64,000 nucleotides of DNA from Imbricaverruca yamaguchii (GCA_034440575.1 JAOTOL010001435.1:520001-584000); one strand, 5' to 3'. Shown: positions 11,803-23,083, numbered from the stretch's first letter. Translations and numbers: made by a program. The notes: generated by a model from the sequence alone, not told the origin.

Positions 11803-12759
11803 CTAGTTTCCCTGAAGGACATGCTCATATACTTTGCCTAACACATGGACCCCCTTCTCAGAAAAGTGCAGGTCATCCCTCTGATAGAGGTCCCACGATG
11901 CATAAAACCTGCTCCACTCGTCTACAAATGTAAAACCTAGCTCCTGGCAGAGCTTTCCTACCCTGGTTTTAGCTGCCAGTGCCCTAGAGCTCCACTCAGG
12001 GGAGGCTCTAGCCCTAGGCAAAATTCCTGTTACAAGCACTGTATTGGTACCCTTCAGGGTGGCCAGAAGGGCCCTGTTCTCCCGCAGAAGCTCCTCGCTC
12101 CTAGTATGACCTATGTTATTTACCCCTACATGCACTATGACTGTGTTAAACTGGTGATCACTGGTGACCTGTGCCACCGCAGGTACCAGGTCCTTCACCT
12201 TGGCACCAGGCCTGGTGATGCACCTCCTGTCCCTCCTACCTTTACAAAATACCCGCTCTAAATGACGCACACGAGAGTCTCCTATGACCAGCACTGACTC
12301 CTTACTACTGCTACCCTGGGGGCAGTCATCCAATGCCTGGAACATATTTGTTGTTACTATGCCTGCCCGCTGGGCCGGTCGGCTACACTTCCTCCCGCTC
12401 CTACCACCTGCCACCTGCCACTCACTGACCCTTTCCTTAGGTTCGCGTCTCCAAATCCTCCACCCCCTGACCTCATGCCACTTCCCCTCCTGTGACCTAC
12501 CAGAACTACCCCTCCTCTGTTCACTATTAACACTATTAACACTCCCCTCTTGAGAGATCCCAGCCACCTCCACAGTAGGGGAAACTTCAGCTACCTGGTG
12601 CCCTGCGACCACCTGGGCATATGATGTCCCTGCTACGGATTGACCCCTTGTTGCTTTATCTTGCCTACCCTGTGCAACAAGGGCAGCCTTGAGGTTGGAA
12701 ACCTCTGCCTTAAGGGTCCTAATTTCTTCCTCTAGTGCCTGCATCCTGGTCGAAACCAT
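11803..12759 (-). CDS. LINE ORF1: coiled coil plus SGNH-hydrolase domain
   Basis: A 318-residue intact frame. Residues 3-32 form a heptad-like coiled coil (MQALEEEIRTLKAEVSNLKA). A low-complexity Ser/Gly/Arg-rich linker follows (about 40-150). Residues 155-315 are a GDSL/SGNH hydrolase: the nucleophile block VLVIGDSRVRH (Ser162), the Asn block VGVNN (211-215) and the C-terminal Asp-x-x-His block DDLHF (295-299). Esterase-type ORF1 proteins are known from CR1 LINEs, where the coiled coil multimerises the RNA-binding particle; the esterase's role in retrotransposition is not settled. The frame is open and all catalytic blocks are present, so this half of the element is young or well preserved even though the copy is rearranged. 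Confidence 0.8.
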   Translation of the reverse strand: MVSTRMQALEEEIRTLKAEVSNLKAALVAQGRQDKATRGQSVAGTSYAQVVAGHQVAEVSPTVEVAGISQEGSVNSVNSEQRRGSSGRSQEGKWHEVRGWRIWRREPKERVSEWQVAGGRSGRKCSRPAQRAGIVTTNMFQALDDCPQGSSSKESVLVIGDSRVRHLERVFCKGRRDRRCITRPGAKVKDLVPAVAQVTSDHQFNTVIVHVGVNNIGHTRSEELLRENRALLATLKGTNTVLVTGILPRARASPEWSSRALAAKTRVGKLCQELGFTFVDEWSRFYASWDLYQRDDLHFSEKGVHVLGKVYEHVLQGN

Positions 12760-12813
12760 CCTAAACGCTGCAGCTTATGCCTAGATTTAGATTCAAATTA
12801 ACTTGCTAAATTA

Positions 12814-13464
12814 ACTTGCTAAACAACCGACAAAAAAGCTAACTATCATTCACTATAAATCGCTACCTCCTATACTGTCAGTTAAATATCTGAGTGCCTC
12901 AAGAAAAGCAGAAACTATTAAACAATTGTTTGTTTTTTTGTTTTGTTTTCTTTTTAAATAAATTAAATAACTAAACAAGATGTCTAATCTAATTGTCTTC
13001 CAGACAAGTAGACAACTATATAAATATCCCTTTGATATCACTTATGGCTAGACAGAAAAATGAACAGTCACACAGCACTTATGAATACCCCCAATTTACT
13101 ACTAATTAAACTATCTTAAACTTCAACACCAAACACACTTGCTAAACAACCGACAAAAAAGCTAACTATCATTCATTATAAATCGCTACCTCCTATACTG
13201 TCAGTTAAATATCTGAGTGCCTCAAGAAAAGCAGAAACTATTAAACAATTGTTTGTTTGTTTGTTTGTTTGTTTTAAAAATAAATAAATTAAATAACTAA
13301 ACAAGATGTCTAATCTAATTGTCTTCCACACAAGTAGACAACTATATAAATATCCCTTTGATATCACTTATGGCTAGACAGAAAAATGAACAGTCACACA
13401 GCACTTATGAATACCCCCAACTTACTACTAATTAAACTATCTTAAACTTCAACACCAAACACAC
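12814..13464 (-). repeat. Two tandem ~323-bp monomers in the LINE 5' UTR
   Basis: The segment starting 'acttgctaaacaaccgac' occurs at 12814 and again at 13137, and about 320 bp following each copy are nearly identical. They differ mainly in a T-rich run near 12930 and 13255. In the orientation of ORF1 the two copies lie upstream of its start, like promoter monomers of some LINEs. Confidence 0.85.
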
Positions 13465-13821
13465 CAAAAAATAAATAAAGTATGTTAGGATAGTATGAAT
13501 GTTGTCTAATGTACTTATCAAATCTACACACTTGTAATATCTCCTACTACATAAATCGAAGAGTCGAGAACACGCCGAAGCCACGAGGCCTCCCTTTGGC
13601 GCATACAAGATGGCGTCCTGCGGCGTCGCTAGGTTAATATAGTATAGTTTGCGTGCTACGAAAATGCTTATAAGATAAAACCTAATGAAATATAATAAGA
13701 GAAGTGATTGCTAAGCACCTATCCACAGCTTAGACTAGAGTACTGCCCTGTTCTGCAGCGACTTATCTGGAAACCTGGAGCTCGGGCGCGCGTCCTTCCA
13801 CCTTGAGAGCTGGCGGCAAAC
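13465..13821 (-). other. 5'-most LINE leader sequence
   Basis: Single-copy sequence between the duplicated monomers and the inversion junction, with a GC-rich stretch at 13560-13640. By its position it should be the 5' end of the inverted LINE block; exactly where element ends is not determined. Confidence 0.45.
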
Positions 13822-13852
13822 TTGAGAACTGAATAGCTTATTCAGTTCTCAA
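13822..13852. repeat. Perfect 14-bp inverted repeat at the LINE inversion junction
   Basis: Arms 13822-13835 and 13839-13852 (TTGAGAACTGAATA and its exact complement) flank a 3-nt loop. The structure sits where the - strand block meets the + strand block of the LINE. Confidence 0.9.
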
Positions 13853-13861
13853 AAAGTAGCA

Positions 13862-16432
13862 GGTGGGGATAAAAATGTGTCTGTGGAGTCCATTTCGCTT
13901 GATGTCACTGTGGGAAAAGGCAACAGCAATACTCTTAGGATAGGAGCTTTCTACCGATCAGGAACCCTGCCACATTCTCAGCAACTGGAGCTTGACAAGG
14001 TGATTTGTGAGGAAATCAGTAGAAACTTTAAGAGGAAGTGCCTTATTCTCGGTGACTTTAATCTAAAATGTTATGAAAATGCTGGTGTTGGCTCCCCATC
14101 ATGCAAAATGTTAAGGAAATGCCTTGAAGAGGACCTGTTCTTACACCAGTTTGTATCGGAACCTACCAGGCATGGTTCATTCTTGGACCTTGTATTCTCG
14201 GATTTAAGTGACTTGGTTCAAGACTTGACTGTAGGCGAAACTCTGGGAAAAAGTGACCATAACATAGTTAGATTCAAGGCACATGTAGGGGAAATTATCC
14301 AGGATAATTTGGTAAAGGTTCCAAATTTCAACAGAGCAGACTTTAACGGCATGAGAGCGGCTTTAAGTGCCATCAGATGGGAAGAAGAATTCTCCAATTT
14401 AAATGCCTGTGAAATGTGGGAAAAGTTCAAATCTTACTTAAAGGAAACTCAGATTAGACATGTCCCCCAAAAGCAAAGACGCAAAAGAAGAGTAGGAAAG
14501 CCAGCATGGCTTACACCAGACGTGATAAAAGCAATTAGGGCTAAGAAAACTGCATTTAGAGTTTTTAAAGAAGCCTCAAATGTCATTAATCTAAAGGCGT
14601 ATCGAAAAGCTAGAGACACTGTGAAGCAAAAAACCAGAGCAGCAAAGCGAGCAAAGGAACTGGATTTAGCTAGAAACTGTAATGGGGACAGTAAAAAGTT
14701 CTTTAGTTTCTACAAGCTGAGTAAAGTTTCTAGCACAATTGGTCCACTGGAAGTAAACGGGACTACATTGGGTGAGGATAGTGAGATGGTTGAGGAGCTG
14801 AGGAAGCAGTTCAAATCAGTGTTTACATTGGAAGATATGACAAATCTGCCGACCGTACACCATAGTTCAGTTACATGGGATCTGACAAATGATGTTGATT
14901 TCATTGGTAGTGATGTTGTTTACAATCATTTCAGGAAAATAAAGCCAAATAAGGCAGCAGGACCTGATGATATTTATGCTAGGGTGTTGCGGGAAACTGA
15001 AAAGGAACTGGCATTTCCACTTAGTATAATATTTTGTAGATCAGTTTCACATATTGAAATTCCAACCGATTGGAAAAGGGCAAATGTAGTTCCTATTTTC
15101 AAGAAAGGAGAAAGAGGGGAAGTTGAAAACTATAGGCCAATAAGTCTCACATCCCTAGTCTGCAAGGTACTCGAATCAATTATCAAGGATAGAATAGTTA
15201 GTTATCTGGAAGGTAGCAGATTGATTCAAGATACTCAACATGGATTTAGATAAGGACGATCGTGTCTCACAAACCTCTTGGACTTTTTGAACTTCGCCAC
15301 AGAACAATTTGATCAGGGAAATCAGGTTGATGTAGCATATCTTGACTTTAGTAAGGCCTTTGACAAGGTACCCCATAAACGGTTAATGATACAGCTTCAG
15401 TCCCATGGTATTGCAGGTAGCATCTTAAAATGGATAGAGTTGTGGCTTTCAGATAGACAGCAAAGAGTGATGCTAAATGGTACAAAGTCATCATGGCAAA
15501 ATGTTCTTAGTGGAGTCCCCCAGGGGTCAGTACTAGGGCCATTACTGTTCATTATATTTGTAAATAACATTGAAAGTGGCCTAAGCAGTAAAGTTTTGAA
15601 ATTTGCAGATGATTTGAAGGTCTTTAGGGCAATAACAGGTCAGGATGAGCATATCTCGCTGCAAAAAGACTTAGACGAACTTGTGAAGTGGTCCGAAGAA
15701 TGGCAAATGAAATTTAACTTTGATAAGTGCAAAATCATGCATGTAGGTAAGCAGCATATGAAGGCTCCATACTTGATGGGTGGCCAAGTGCTATCAGTGA
15801 CTCAACAGGAGAAGGATTTAGGTGTTATTGTAAACACAAAATTGGGGGCATCAGAACAGACCAAGGAAGCCAGGAAGAAGGCACTGAGAATGCTCGGGGC
15901 AATAAATAGGAATGTATCATACAGAAGTGAGGAAGTGATCAGGAAGCTTTACTGTGCATACGTCAGGCCACATTTGGAATACTGCATCCAAGCTTGGTCT
16001 CCTAGCTATGAAAAAGATTGTTGGCTTTTAGAGAGAGTACAAAAGAGGGCTACAAAAATGGTTAATGGCATAAGCAACCTGGCATATGAGGAAAGATTGA
16101 AGAAATTGAATATGTTTTCACTTAGATATAGAAGGCTGAGAGGAGATCTCATCGAGGTCTTTAAATTTGTCAATGGTCTGGAGAGGGGATACCTTGGGAA
16201 AATGTTTGAATTTAACAGAAATGATGCAATTAGAGGTCATAAATTCAAAATTAAAATTAACCACAGCAGAACAAGGTTAAGGCAAACTTTCTTCACCAAC
16301 AGGGTAGTGGAACACTGGAACCAGCTGCCTGAAAACATCGTCAGTAGCAGCACATTGAACATCTTTAAAAACAGCATAGACAATCATTATAAGAATAGAG
16401 GGCTTGCTTTTCAGTATTACAGGGAGGGCTGA
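13862..16432 (+). pseudogene. LINE ORF2 (end of endonuclease, reverse transcriptase), one in-frame stop
   Basis: The + strand block of the LINE. It starts inside the EEP endonuclease and carries its GDFN block and its SDHN block near the end of the domain. The reverse transcriptase follows, with YRPISLTSL, QHGFR, the first catalytic Asp in YLDFSKAFDKVPH, GVPQGSVLGPLLF, and the catalytic FADD. The C-terminal region has YVRPHLEYCIQAWSP and RRLRGDLIEVFK, typical of CR1-like elements. A single TAA at 15251-15253 interrupts an otherwise continuous frame, and the frame is the same on both sides, so this is a nonsense change, not an indel. The first half of the endonuclease is missing here because it lies inverted at 11,400-11,794. 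RT activity from this copy is not expected. Confidence 0.88.
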
Positions 16433-16555
16433 TTGGCAGATTTGGTGGGCAACTGGTTCAGTGTACAGAGTGCAGCCAAGAAGGGCCCTTGTGGCTCAGA
16501 GTTGCACTAATCTTTTATGTCTTTATGTCTTTATGTCTTTATGTCTTTCAAATAT
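16433..16555 (+). repeat. LINE 3' UTR and (TTTATGTC)n tail
   Basis: A 3' UTR of about 80 bp is followed by four copies of the 8-mer TTTATGTC (16514-16547). The same UTR and 8-mer tail occur reversed at 45528-45660, which defines the 3' end of the family. CR1-type elements typically end in short tandem repeats and not poly(A). Confidence 0.85.
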
Positions 16556-16559
16556 TCCA

Positions 16560-17310
16560 ACAGTTACATCTCTAACAGTCACACAGCGATTTCAGACAGA
16601 TTCCCAGACGTACCTCAAGTGGTGAGCCCGGGCTCCTGGCCAGCGTCGACCAGCCGTCGGGAACAACGCCCGTTCCCGATGCACTCTACACCAGTGGGTC
16701 CAGTGTTTCAGGGACATTCCGTCAGCTCAGAGTCGCATACCTCAGCGCACACGCAGGTGGATGGCAATCGGGGCGCTACAACCCTAGCCGCGTCCTTTCC
16801 GTCTGACACGGCAGAGGCATTGTATTGCCTCTGTCTGACCTCAGAGGAAGCTCCGGTCGGCCGACTCTACTGCTAGCGACAAGCAGTCGGCAGTTTTGGG
16901 GCAGACAGCCCAGCTAACACCTGTCATCCCAGACCTATTAACATTCATCTAGCAGCCACCCAATTACCAATTCATTCATAATCATAGATATATAAACTAT
17001 ATACACCTAACATCACACATACCTATCCTACACCGGACAACACACAGACATTGACCACGGGGTATGGCATCTGTCATACCTCTGTTATCCCACACACACA
17101 CATACTGCGTTCGAGATGTACCTGCTATTACATCTTCACACTTCATATAGCTGACACACCTAATATTGCCACAGATAGGGCCTGTCACATCACAATCATA
17201 CTACTGTCATCTCATTGTCATTACATCTCAGCTATTCTCACGCACGTTTTCTGGAAAACAACTGACATGCTACTCATCTACTCACACACCTGTAGTCATG
17301 CACACGCACA

Positions 17311-17403
<93 letters not shown>

Positions 17404-17745
17404 GCCCATATGGTTCCCATAATAGGCTGTCACATACTGTCACCTGTGACGGTCATATCCAACGTCAGACACTGGCATTTCAACATTAGTCAAACAGCGG
17501 CGGCCGACGGCGGCAGCCGCTGACCTCGATAAAATATGTATGTTGGGCCACTGGCCTCGACCGGCCCGGCTGGAGTACAGCAGACTAAGCAGAGACAGCT
17601 CGGTCGACGGCGGCTCGAACTGGTATGATTTGCTGTCGCGGTACCTGCCGCTACATGACTGGGGTAGGGTAGAGGTTAAATGTATGAGTTCAAAGCGTCC
17701 CCCACAGGAAGCTTTTCTACAACACTACAACACCACAGGAAGCTT
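16560..17745 (+). repeat. LTR-like direct repeat, left copy
   Basis: Matches 27595-28345 in the same orientation in several blocks. These are the 'agcccggg' region, 'cattccgtcagctcag', 'cggtcggccgactctac', 'ggcctcgac' followed by 'gcccggctgg', 'cgcggtacctgccgctac' and 'gtccccca' followed by 'aggaagctt'. The left copy is longer because of a CA expansion. Both are non-coding and about 11 kb apart. They may be LTRs of one element whose interior was lost, or two solo copies. Divergence is large. Confidence 0.6.
17304..17400. repeat. (CA)n microsatellite
   Basis: A run of CA dinucleotides of nearly 100 bp inside the left LTR-like repeat; it is absent from the right copy. Confidence 0.98.
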
Positions 17746-17779
17746 TCTACAGATTTACACTTACATGCAACATTTCGCT

Positions 17780-17813
17780 CTCTCTCTCTCTCTCTCTTTT
17801 TTTTTTCTCTCTC

Positions 17814-17868
<55 letters not shown>
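17780..17868. repeat. (TC)n-(TA)n compound microsatellite
   Basis: TC-rich run with a T9 interruption, passing directly into a TA run (17834-17868). Confidence 0.97.
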
Positions 17869-17869
<1 letters not shown>

Positions 17870-17871
<2 letters not shown>

Positions 17872-20249
17872 CAAATCACCCACACAAATCAAACGAAATA
17901 CATTGACAGGGTAACCGTTTCCTTTTGCAATAGGCGTGATCTGTGGTGGACAAAACCACCATCACATTTCACGCCATATGTAATTCTGGCTCAGCGTGCG
18001 CGATCACATTCACCGTGTTTATTCTCATATGATGGGTCAAACGCCATCAGCCACGTGGTGATGTTCCACAATGCTGGTACCTTATCACGCGCACGTCCGA
18101 GGGCAGATATCTGCCCCCTTGCGGTTTTCCTAATTTGCCGCCATATTAATCGGGTTAGCAAGGTCAAACCTCGCATGGCTGCTCCTTAGTCTTTTCCGCA
18201 TATTCTCATGCATTTTTAATCCTGGGTCGTCTTAGATCAGGTCACCAGGTCATGCGAAGTGACCCAACTACACTCGGAGTTCTAGGTGGCATAACTTCCA
18301 CAATAATTGGGCGATTGATTTCAAACTTATGGCACGCCATGATCTCATCATGGACCATCATATAGATCGTTTTTTTAGTAGCATTGACCTGAGATGAGGT
18401 CACGCCCATGGCTTCCCCATTTATAGGGCTATGGTAAAATATACAAATGTTTCCTGGTTGCATATTTGCTCTCGGAATGATCTCACAACGGTTGTGGCGT
18501 GTAGTTAGTTGGACGCTATGCTCAATGTTACCGCTGACATTTTTGCTCAGTGACCTCACGAAGGTCATCTGAGGTCACCTGATATCACTAGCATATTTCT
18601 GCGCATTATATCGCACTGCATTGAGTTAGAAAGCTGAAATTACCGTCATTGTACTTGTATCGCCAACAGGTGTCGATTGATACATCACATGTCCTCTCTA
18701 GGCTACTTCATGACCTTGACCTATTGTCGATAGCACATTTCAAGGACTGCCGAATAGCTTTCGCCGTTTGTTTCTATCTGTTACAGGTCCTGAGATATGT
18801 GTCAATATATGACAGTCCCACCCGATCTGGTCGAATCTATACTATGATGACCCAGTGACCTGAATATCGACCTGAGCGAAAAATGGCCGAAACACTTTCG
18901 ATAGAGCCTGTCACCAGCTATCCAACGCCCTTTTCCGTTTGTCGCTAGCTAGCATAGTTCCAGAGATCTTAGAGGGGCAGACATCTGCCATTCCGGACAT
19001 GCGAAGTTGGCGCGGACCGCCGGACGTGCGAGTGTTGTAGCGTGTCTCCCTCATGCTACTACGATCATGCGGCTTGCTTTCGATGACGCCTCGACTGCTT
19101 GGCGATTGATTCTGACGATACGGTTTAGACATCCGCTGACGCTGCTTGTCATGACATCCGCTGACATGACGTTCGTTCCGTTGCAACATGCCACCGACAG
19201 CGCACGTTGCAACCGCATGTTGGTGGCCCCTGTCACTGGCCCCGTGGTGGTGACCCACAACGCTCCCGTCAAGTGACCCGCGATCACGGAGACATTGGCC
19301 GTGCGACGTGTGCTCCCAACTGATTCGGCCTTGCACTCATTAATGTTGTAGCCACGGTGGCTCCGGTCACTGGCACTGCGATGGTGTTTCACATCGCTCC
19401 CGTCAGGTGTCTCTGATCACGGAGATATTGGCCGTGCGACGTGCTCCCGAAATCGATTCGGTCATCGGACCAAATTTTAATCACTAACGCCGCAGTCGGA
19501 AGATGCTCCTTGGCACTGCCGGCCGTTTGACATGCCCTCAGTGACGATGCTCCTGCATCGTGTCGGCTAGCTGACGGTACGGACGTCAGGCGTACGCCCC
19601 GTGGTATGAGTGGCCTGTGGGATGTCAGGGCACTGCTGGTGCAGCCGTGTGACTTACGCTCGCTGCCAATATGGCTGCATGGCATGCGTCCACTGAAGCG
19701 GGCATTATATGACCAAATAATCTTGCAGCCGCATGCCGCGTGACGGCAGACGCGAACACCGCATAGCTCACACGGCCTATACACAGGCCCAGCACGGTTC
19801 AGCTGTATAAGTTAGGACAGAGAGTCAAGAGACAGACAAAACGCGGTATTATTCAGTTTGTCACGCAGGATGGTAGAAATAAATATACAGTGGAATATCG
19901 GATTTGGACACAATACAAACATTACTTCATGTCAAGCACATCCTGCTCTAGATAGCACAGCATGGATGCTGATTGCGTCGCTGCCAAAACTCGGATGAGA
20001 AACATTCTCTGGAAGGCGAGCTGAACGTCGGAAACATTATAACTGTCCTGTCCATAGATATGAAGTAGACAGCTGACCTTAGTTGTATCATACGGCATTT
20101 GGGATTATGTTAAGGCACACATGGACGAAACACAGGAACACTGTGTTCTCTTTGAGGAAGGTCTTAGCGAAGGAGAATAATTCTTGGTATATAATATGCA
20201 TGAGAATAAATAAATAAACAGTAAATTACATACTCACATACATACATGA
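17870..20249. other. Intronic sequence, unassigned
   Basis: No gene is recognised. It contains a perfect 16-bp palindrome (18102-18117), a cluster of AGGTCA/TGACCT hexamers between 18,236 and 18,870 including a back-to-back TGACCTTGACCT at 18711, and a short internal repeat ('gtgatc(a/g)cggaga' with 'attggccgtgcgacgtg') at about 19,283 and 19,415. Confidence 0.4.
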
Positions 20250-20399
<150 letters not shown>

Positions 20400-20404
20400 A
20401 AGGT

Positions 20405-21750
20405 TTAACACGCGCCCTGGAGGGCCTCTGAAAATAACGCGCACTGGAGGGGGGGGGGGGGAGCGAATACCGCCTCCTTAAGATCTCAGCTCCTATGAAG
20501 GCTAGAGCAACAAAATTCACAGGGTGGATGGGCACGATAGTGAACTCTATTGTGTGCAAAGTTCATGACCTTAGGTCAATATATTCAAGGTCAAATTATG
20601 TCAAAATAGCAAATTTTCTGGTTTTGCGTGGCTTGGCTTGTCATTGTTATGGATCGCTGCGGTTGTGTTTAAATGCTCCACAATTGGCATTAATGATGTT
20701 TTGGATATTACTAATAATGCAATACAGATGTCAGATCCGCCATTTGACCTCAGGTCACCTATACAGGAGCACTTCATTAGGTCATTGCCTGCTCCAGTTA
20801 CCGGAGCCGGGCTCCCAACCCGACTGCTCCGTTGGGCGGCTCGGCACAATCGGCTTCGCAAAGAAAGGAGTGAAATACATGAATAAAGTATGGAAACGCT
20901 TAGGCACAGAATGACAAATAGATTTCGGGATGTACAGGGAGTAACGTGTAAAGTGACATCAATCGCATGACAGTCATTTGCATTTATGACACATTCCAGT
21001 TGACCAAGTTTGGTTCCATTAGCCTATCATGAACATGACCTGACTTGACCTTGGCGACCTGACATGACTTAAATTATATAGCATAACAATATGCATCAAA
21101 CAGGTCGCTAGTGTTGTCAAGAACAGTTCCATTTTGCCAATATACGGTAAGCGCATCAGCGCCGATTTTTATGGTCTGGCTCTCCGAATTGTTTTTAATT
21201 TAAACTGCCTCTAACTTGAAAACTTCTCGGCCGATTGTCATTTTTTCTGGCTTTAAACAATGCGCCGGTGATTTCTAAGCAGGTACGCGAAACATTTGGT
21301 GTATATCGGCCGGTACAATATGGAATCATGTACGAAAAATCGGAACGATTGGCGGATTTCGCCATACCCCCTCTAGGGCGTGTGTTAACCTGTTATGAAC
21401 TTGACCTGACTTGACCTTGGTGACTTGACAAGAATCTGGAACAATGTAGCATGACAATGTACATCAAACTTGTCGCTAGTTTTGCCAAGGACACTTCCTT
21501 TTTGCTAATATACGGGAAGCGCATCAGCGCCGATATTTGTGATCTGGCGCTGATAAAATGTTTTGAATTTAGCTACCTCTAATTCGAAAAATGTTAGGTC
21601 GATTTTCATTTTCCTCATTTCAAACAACGCGCCGGTCATTTATTGGCAGGTACACAAACAATGGCGTATATCGGCCGGTAAAATGTGCAGTTATCTACGA
21701 AAAACCGAAGGGGTGGGCGGATTTCGCCCCCCCTCCAGTGCGCGTGTTAA
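20405..21750 (+). mobile_element. MITE-like repeat family B, copy 1 (1.35 kb, perfect 11-bp ends)
   Basis: Starts TTAACACGCGC and ends with the exact inverted complement GCGCGTGTTAA. The whole 1,346 bp aligns with the reverse complement of 40569-41921 (1,353 bp), and part aligns with 35680-36300. Its right half holds two diverged tandem copies of a module: 'cgccgat..ttt' with 'ggcgctgat', 'cgaaa..tt', 'gcgccggt.at' and 'tatatcggccggta', at about 21,120-21,380 and 21,480-21,750. Nothing in it looks like a transposase. It is rich in TGACCT hexamers. Confidence 0.85.
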
Positions 21751-21791
21751 CACTACTTGTGCCAGTTCGGCTGGAACTGGCACAAGTAGTG
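21751..21791. repeat. Perfect 18-bp stem hairpin abutting MITE-B
   Basis: Arms 21751-21768 (CACTACTTGTGCCAGTTC) and 21774-21791 are exact complements, with a 5-nt loop. The left arm begins at the base directly after the terminal GTGTTAA of the MITE-like copy. Confidence 0.93.
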
Positions 21792-23083
21792 GGGTGGGGT
21801 GGGGGTTTGTCGACTCCTGGCCATTGCGCATATGTTATTCTTTCATCAAACACCAACCACGGAAGACGAAGTCAATTTATCACCGTCACTTCACACTCAC
21901 ACTTCACGCGCAAACACTCGCCCATCATAACACAAGCACTATCAGTGAATGTAAACGTTGTCAAGACGTTCAATCGTATGAGGTACCCCACTAGCCCATG
22001 TATGGGTCCTATAGCTCTGCTACACGTCTACATCACTAGACTACGTACTGATGCAATTCTCAGTAACCGCATGGCAACGGGGACCAGAATATTTTGGTTT
22101 AGCAGCTTAACATGTGCCGATGCATCGTTTGAAATATGATAAGCAATCGCATGCTACCGTTGTTCCCACTTTTTTAGTACACCGTTTGTACACTGTAAAA
22201 TAAATTATGTGATACATTAATCATGGACAGATCACATAGCAAATGAAAAGTATGTTTCTGCAACAACTGGAAGAAATTTAAGCATAACTGAAAGAACAAA
22301 ACATTTTATCACAAGTCGTGAGAGGAAGTGTGCTATGAGGAAATGCGTGAGAGGAAATGCTATGATTTTTATATTTATGCTAATGCGCATATAGGGAGAC
22401 CGGGTCTGGTTGGTACAATTTCGGCAAAGCTCAAAATACCTCATCACTTTCCAAGGGTAGCGAGGAGATAGCTACACCTACGCCAAACCTAAACCTTCTA
22501 GTATCATCCGCAGGAATTACATGTTTCGTGGCGTCCACTGTGCTCTGCACGAAAGAGCAAAACATCACGCAACTACCGGTTCATCATTTTACCCCGCTAT
22601 AGGGGTAATGGGGTAGGCTAATTGTTTTTGCTATAGGGGTAATGGGGTAATATGTTTTCCGTCGGATGAGAAATGCCGATAGAAAAATTGAACACAATCA
22701 TCATGGAGCAGCTTTAGCAAATGCCTCAATGAAAATAGGCACTGTTGTAGTTATTTTGATAATGATGGCCCCTGGCCGAAACGTTGAGTAATATACCATG
22801 ATCCCTAACGATACTTTTGATGTTGAGTAAACCCAGCACCTCCTGGTATATTGAGGGTCGTACATTTCGTCTCATGCAATGTCTAAAACCCAGGAGCACC
22901 TAAGAGCCATTCTTCGTTGTATTAAACAATGTTGTAGTTATTTTACTTCATTTCCAGTCCGCACAACTTTGTAATTAGGTTGAATAAGTTGATGCCGGGT
23001 GTGTAAATTTACCCCGCATGTTTTCTAGTGTAGGCTGCACATTAGGGTGTGTCACGAAGGACCTTTTTTTGGAAATTGCACGT
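21792..23083. other. Intronic sequence, little recognised
   Basis: A 29-bp near-repeat 'gctataggggtaatggggta' occurs twice at 22597-22650. No coding region is supported. Confidence 0.4.

Larger units (their letters stand above)
11285..16555. mobile_element. CR1-like LINE with inverted 5' half
   Basis: A near full-length non-LTR retrotransposon in two opposed blocks. On the - strand, about 13,820 down to 11,400, lie a 5' UTR with duplicated monomers, ORF1 (SGNH-hydrolase type) and the first part of ORF2 (start of the endonuclease). On the + strand, from about 13,862 to 16,555, lie the rest of ORF2 (end of the endonuclease, reverse transcriptase, C-terminal region), a short 3' UTR and a (TTTATGTC)n tail. 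The two blocks are complementary in content, with little overlap and roughly 45 codons missing between them. That is the structure expected from twin priming (5' inversion) during integration. It sits inside transporter intron 2. A 5' inversion would make the copy non-functional on arrival. Confidence 0.8.

Noticed and set aside
12284..12553. + strand frames opposite the LINE ORF1
   Set aside because: Antisense shadows of the SGNH-hydrolase ORF1, which has all expected motifs on the - strand.
17051..17489. Thr-His-rich frames, and similar Val-Cys, Ile-Tyr frames at 20164-20481, 28563-28903, 29396-29672 and 48746-49212
   Set aside because: Translations of CA, TG and TA microsatellites.
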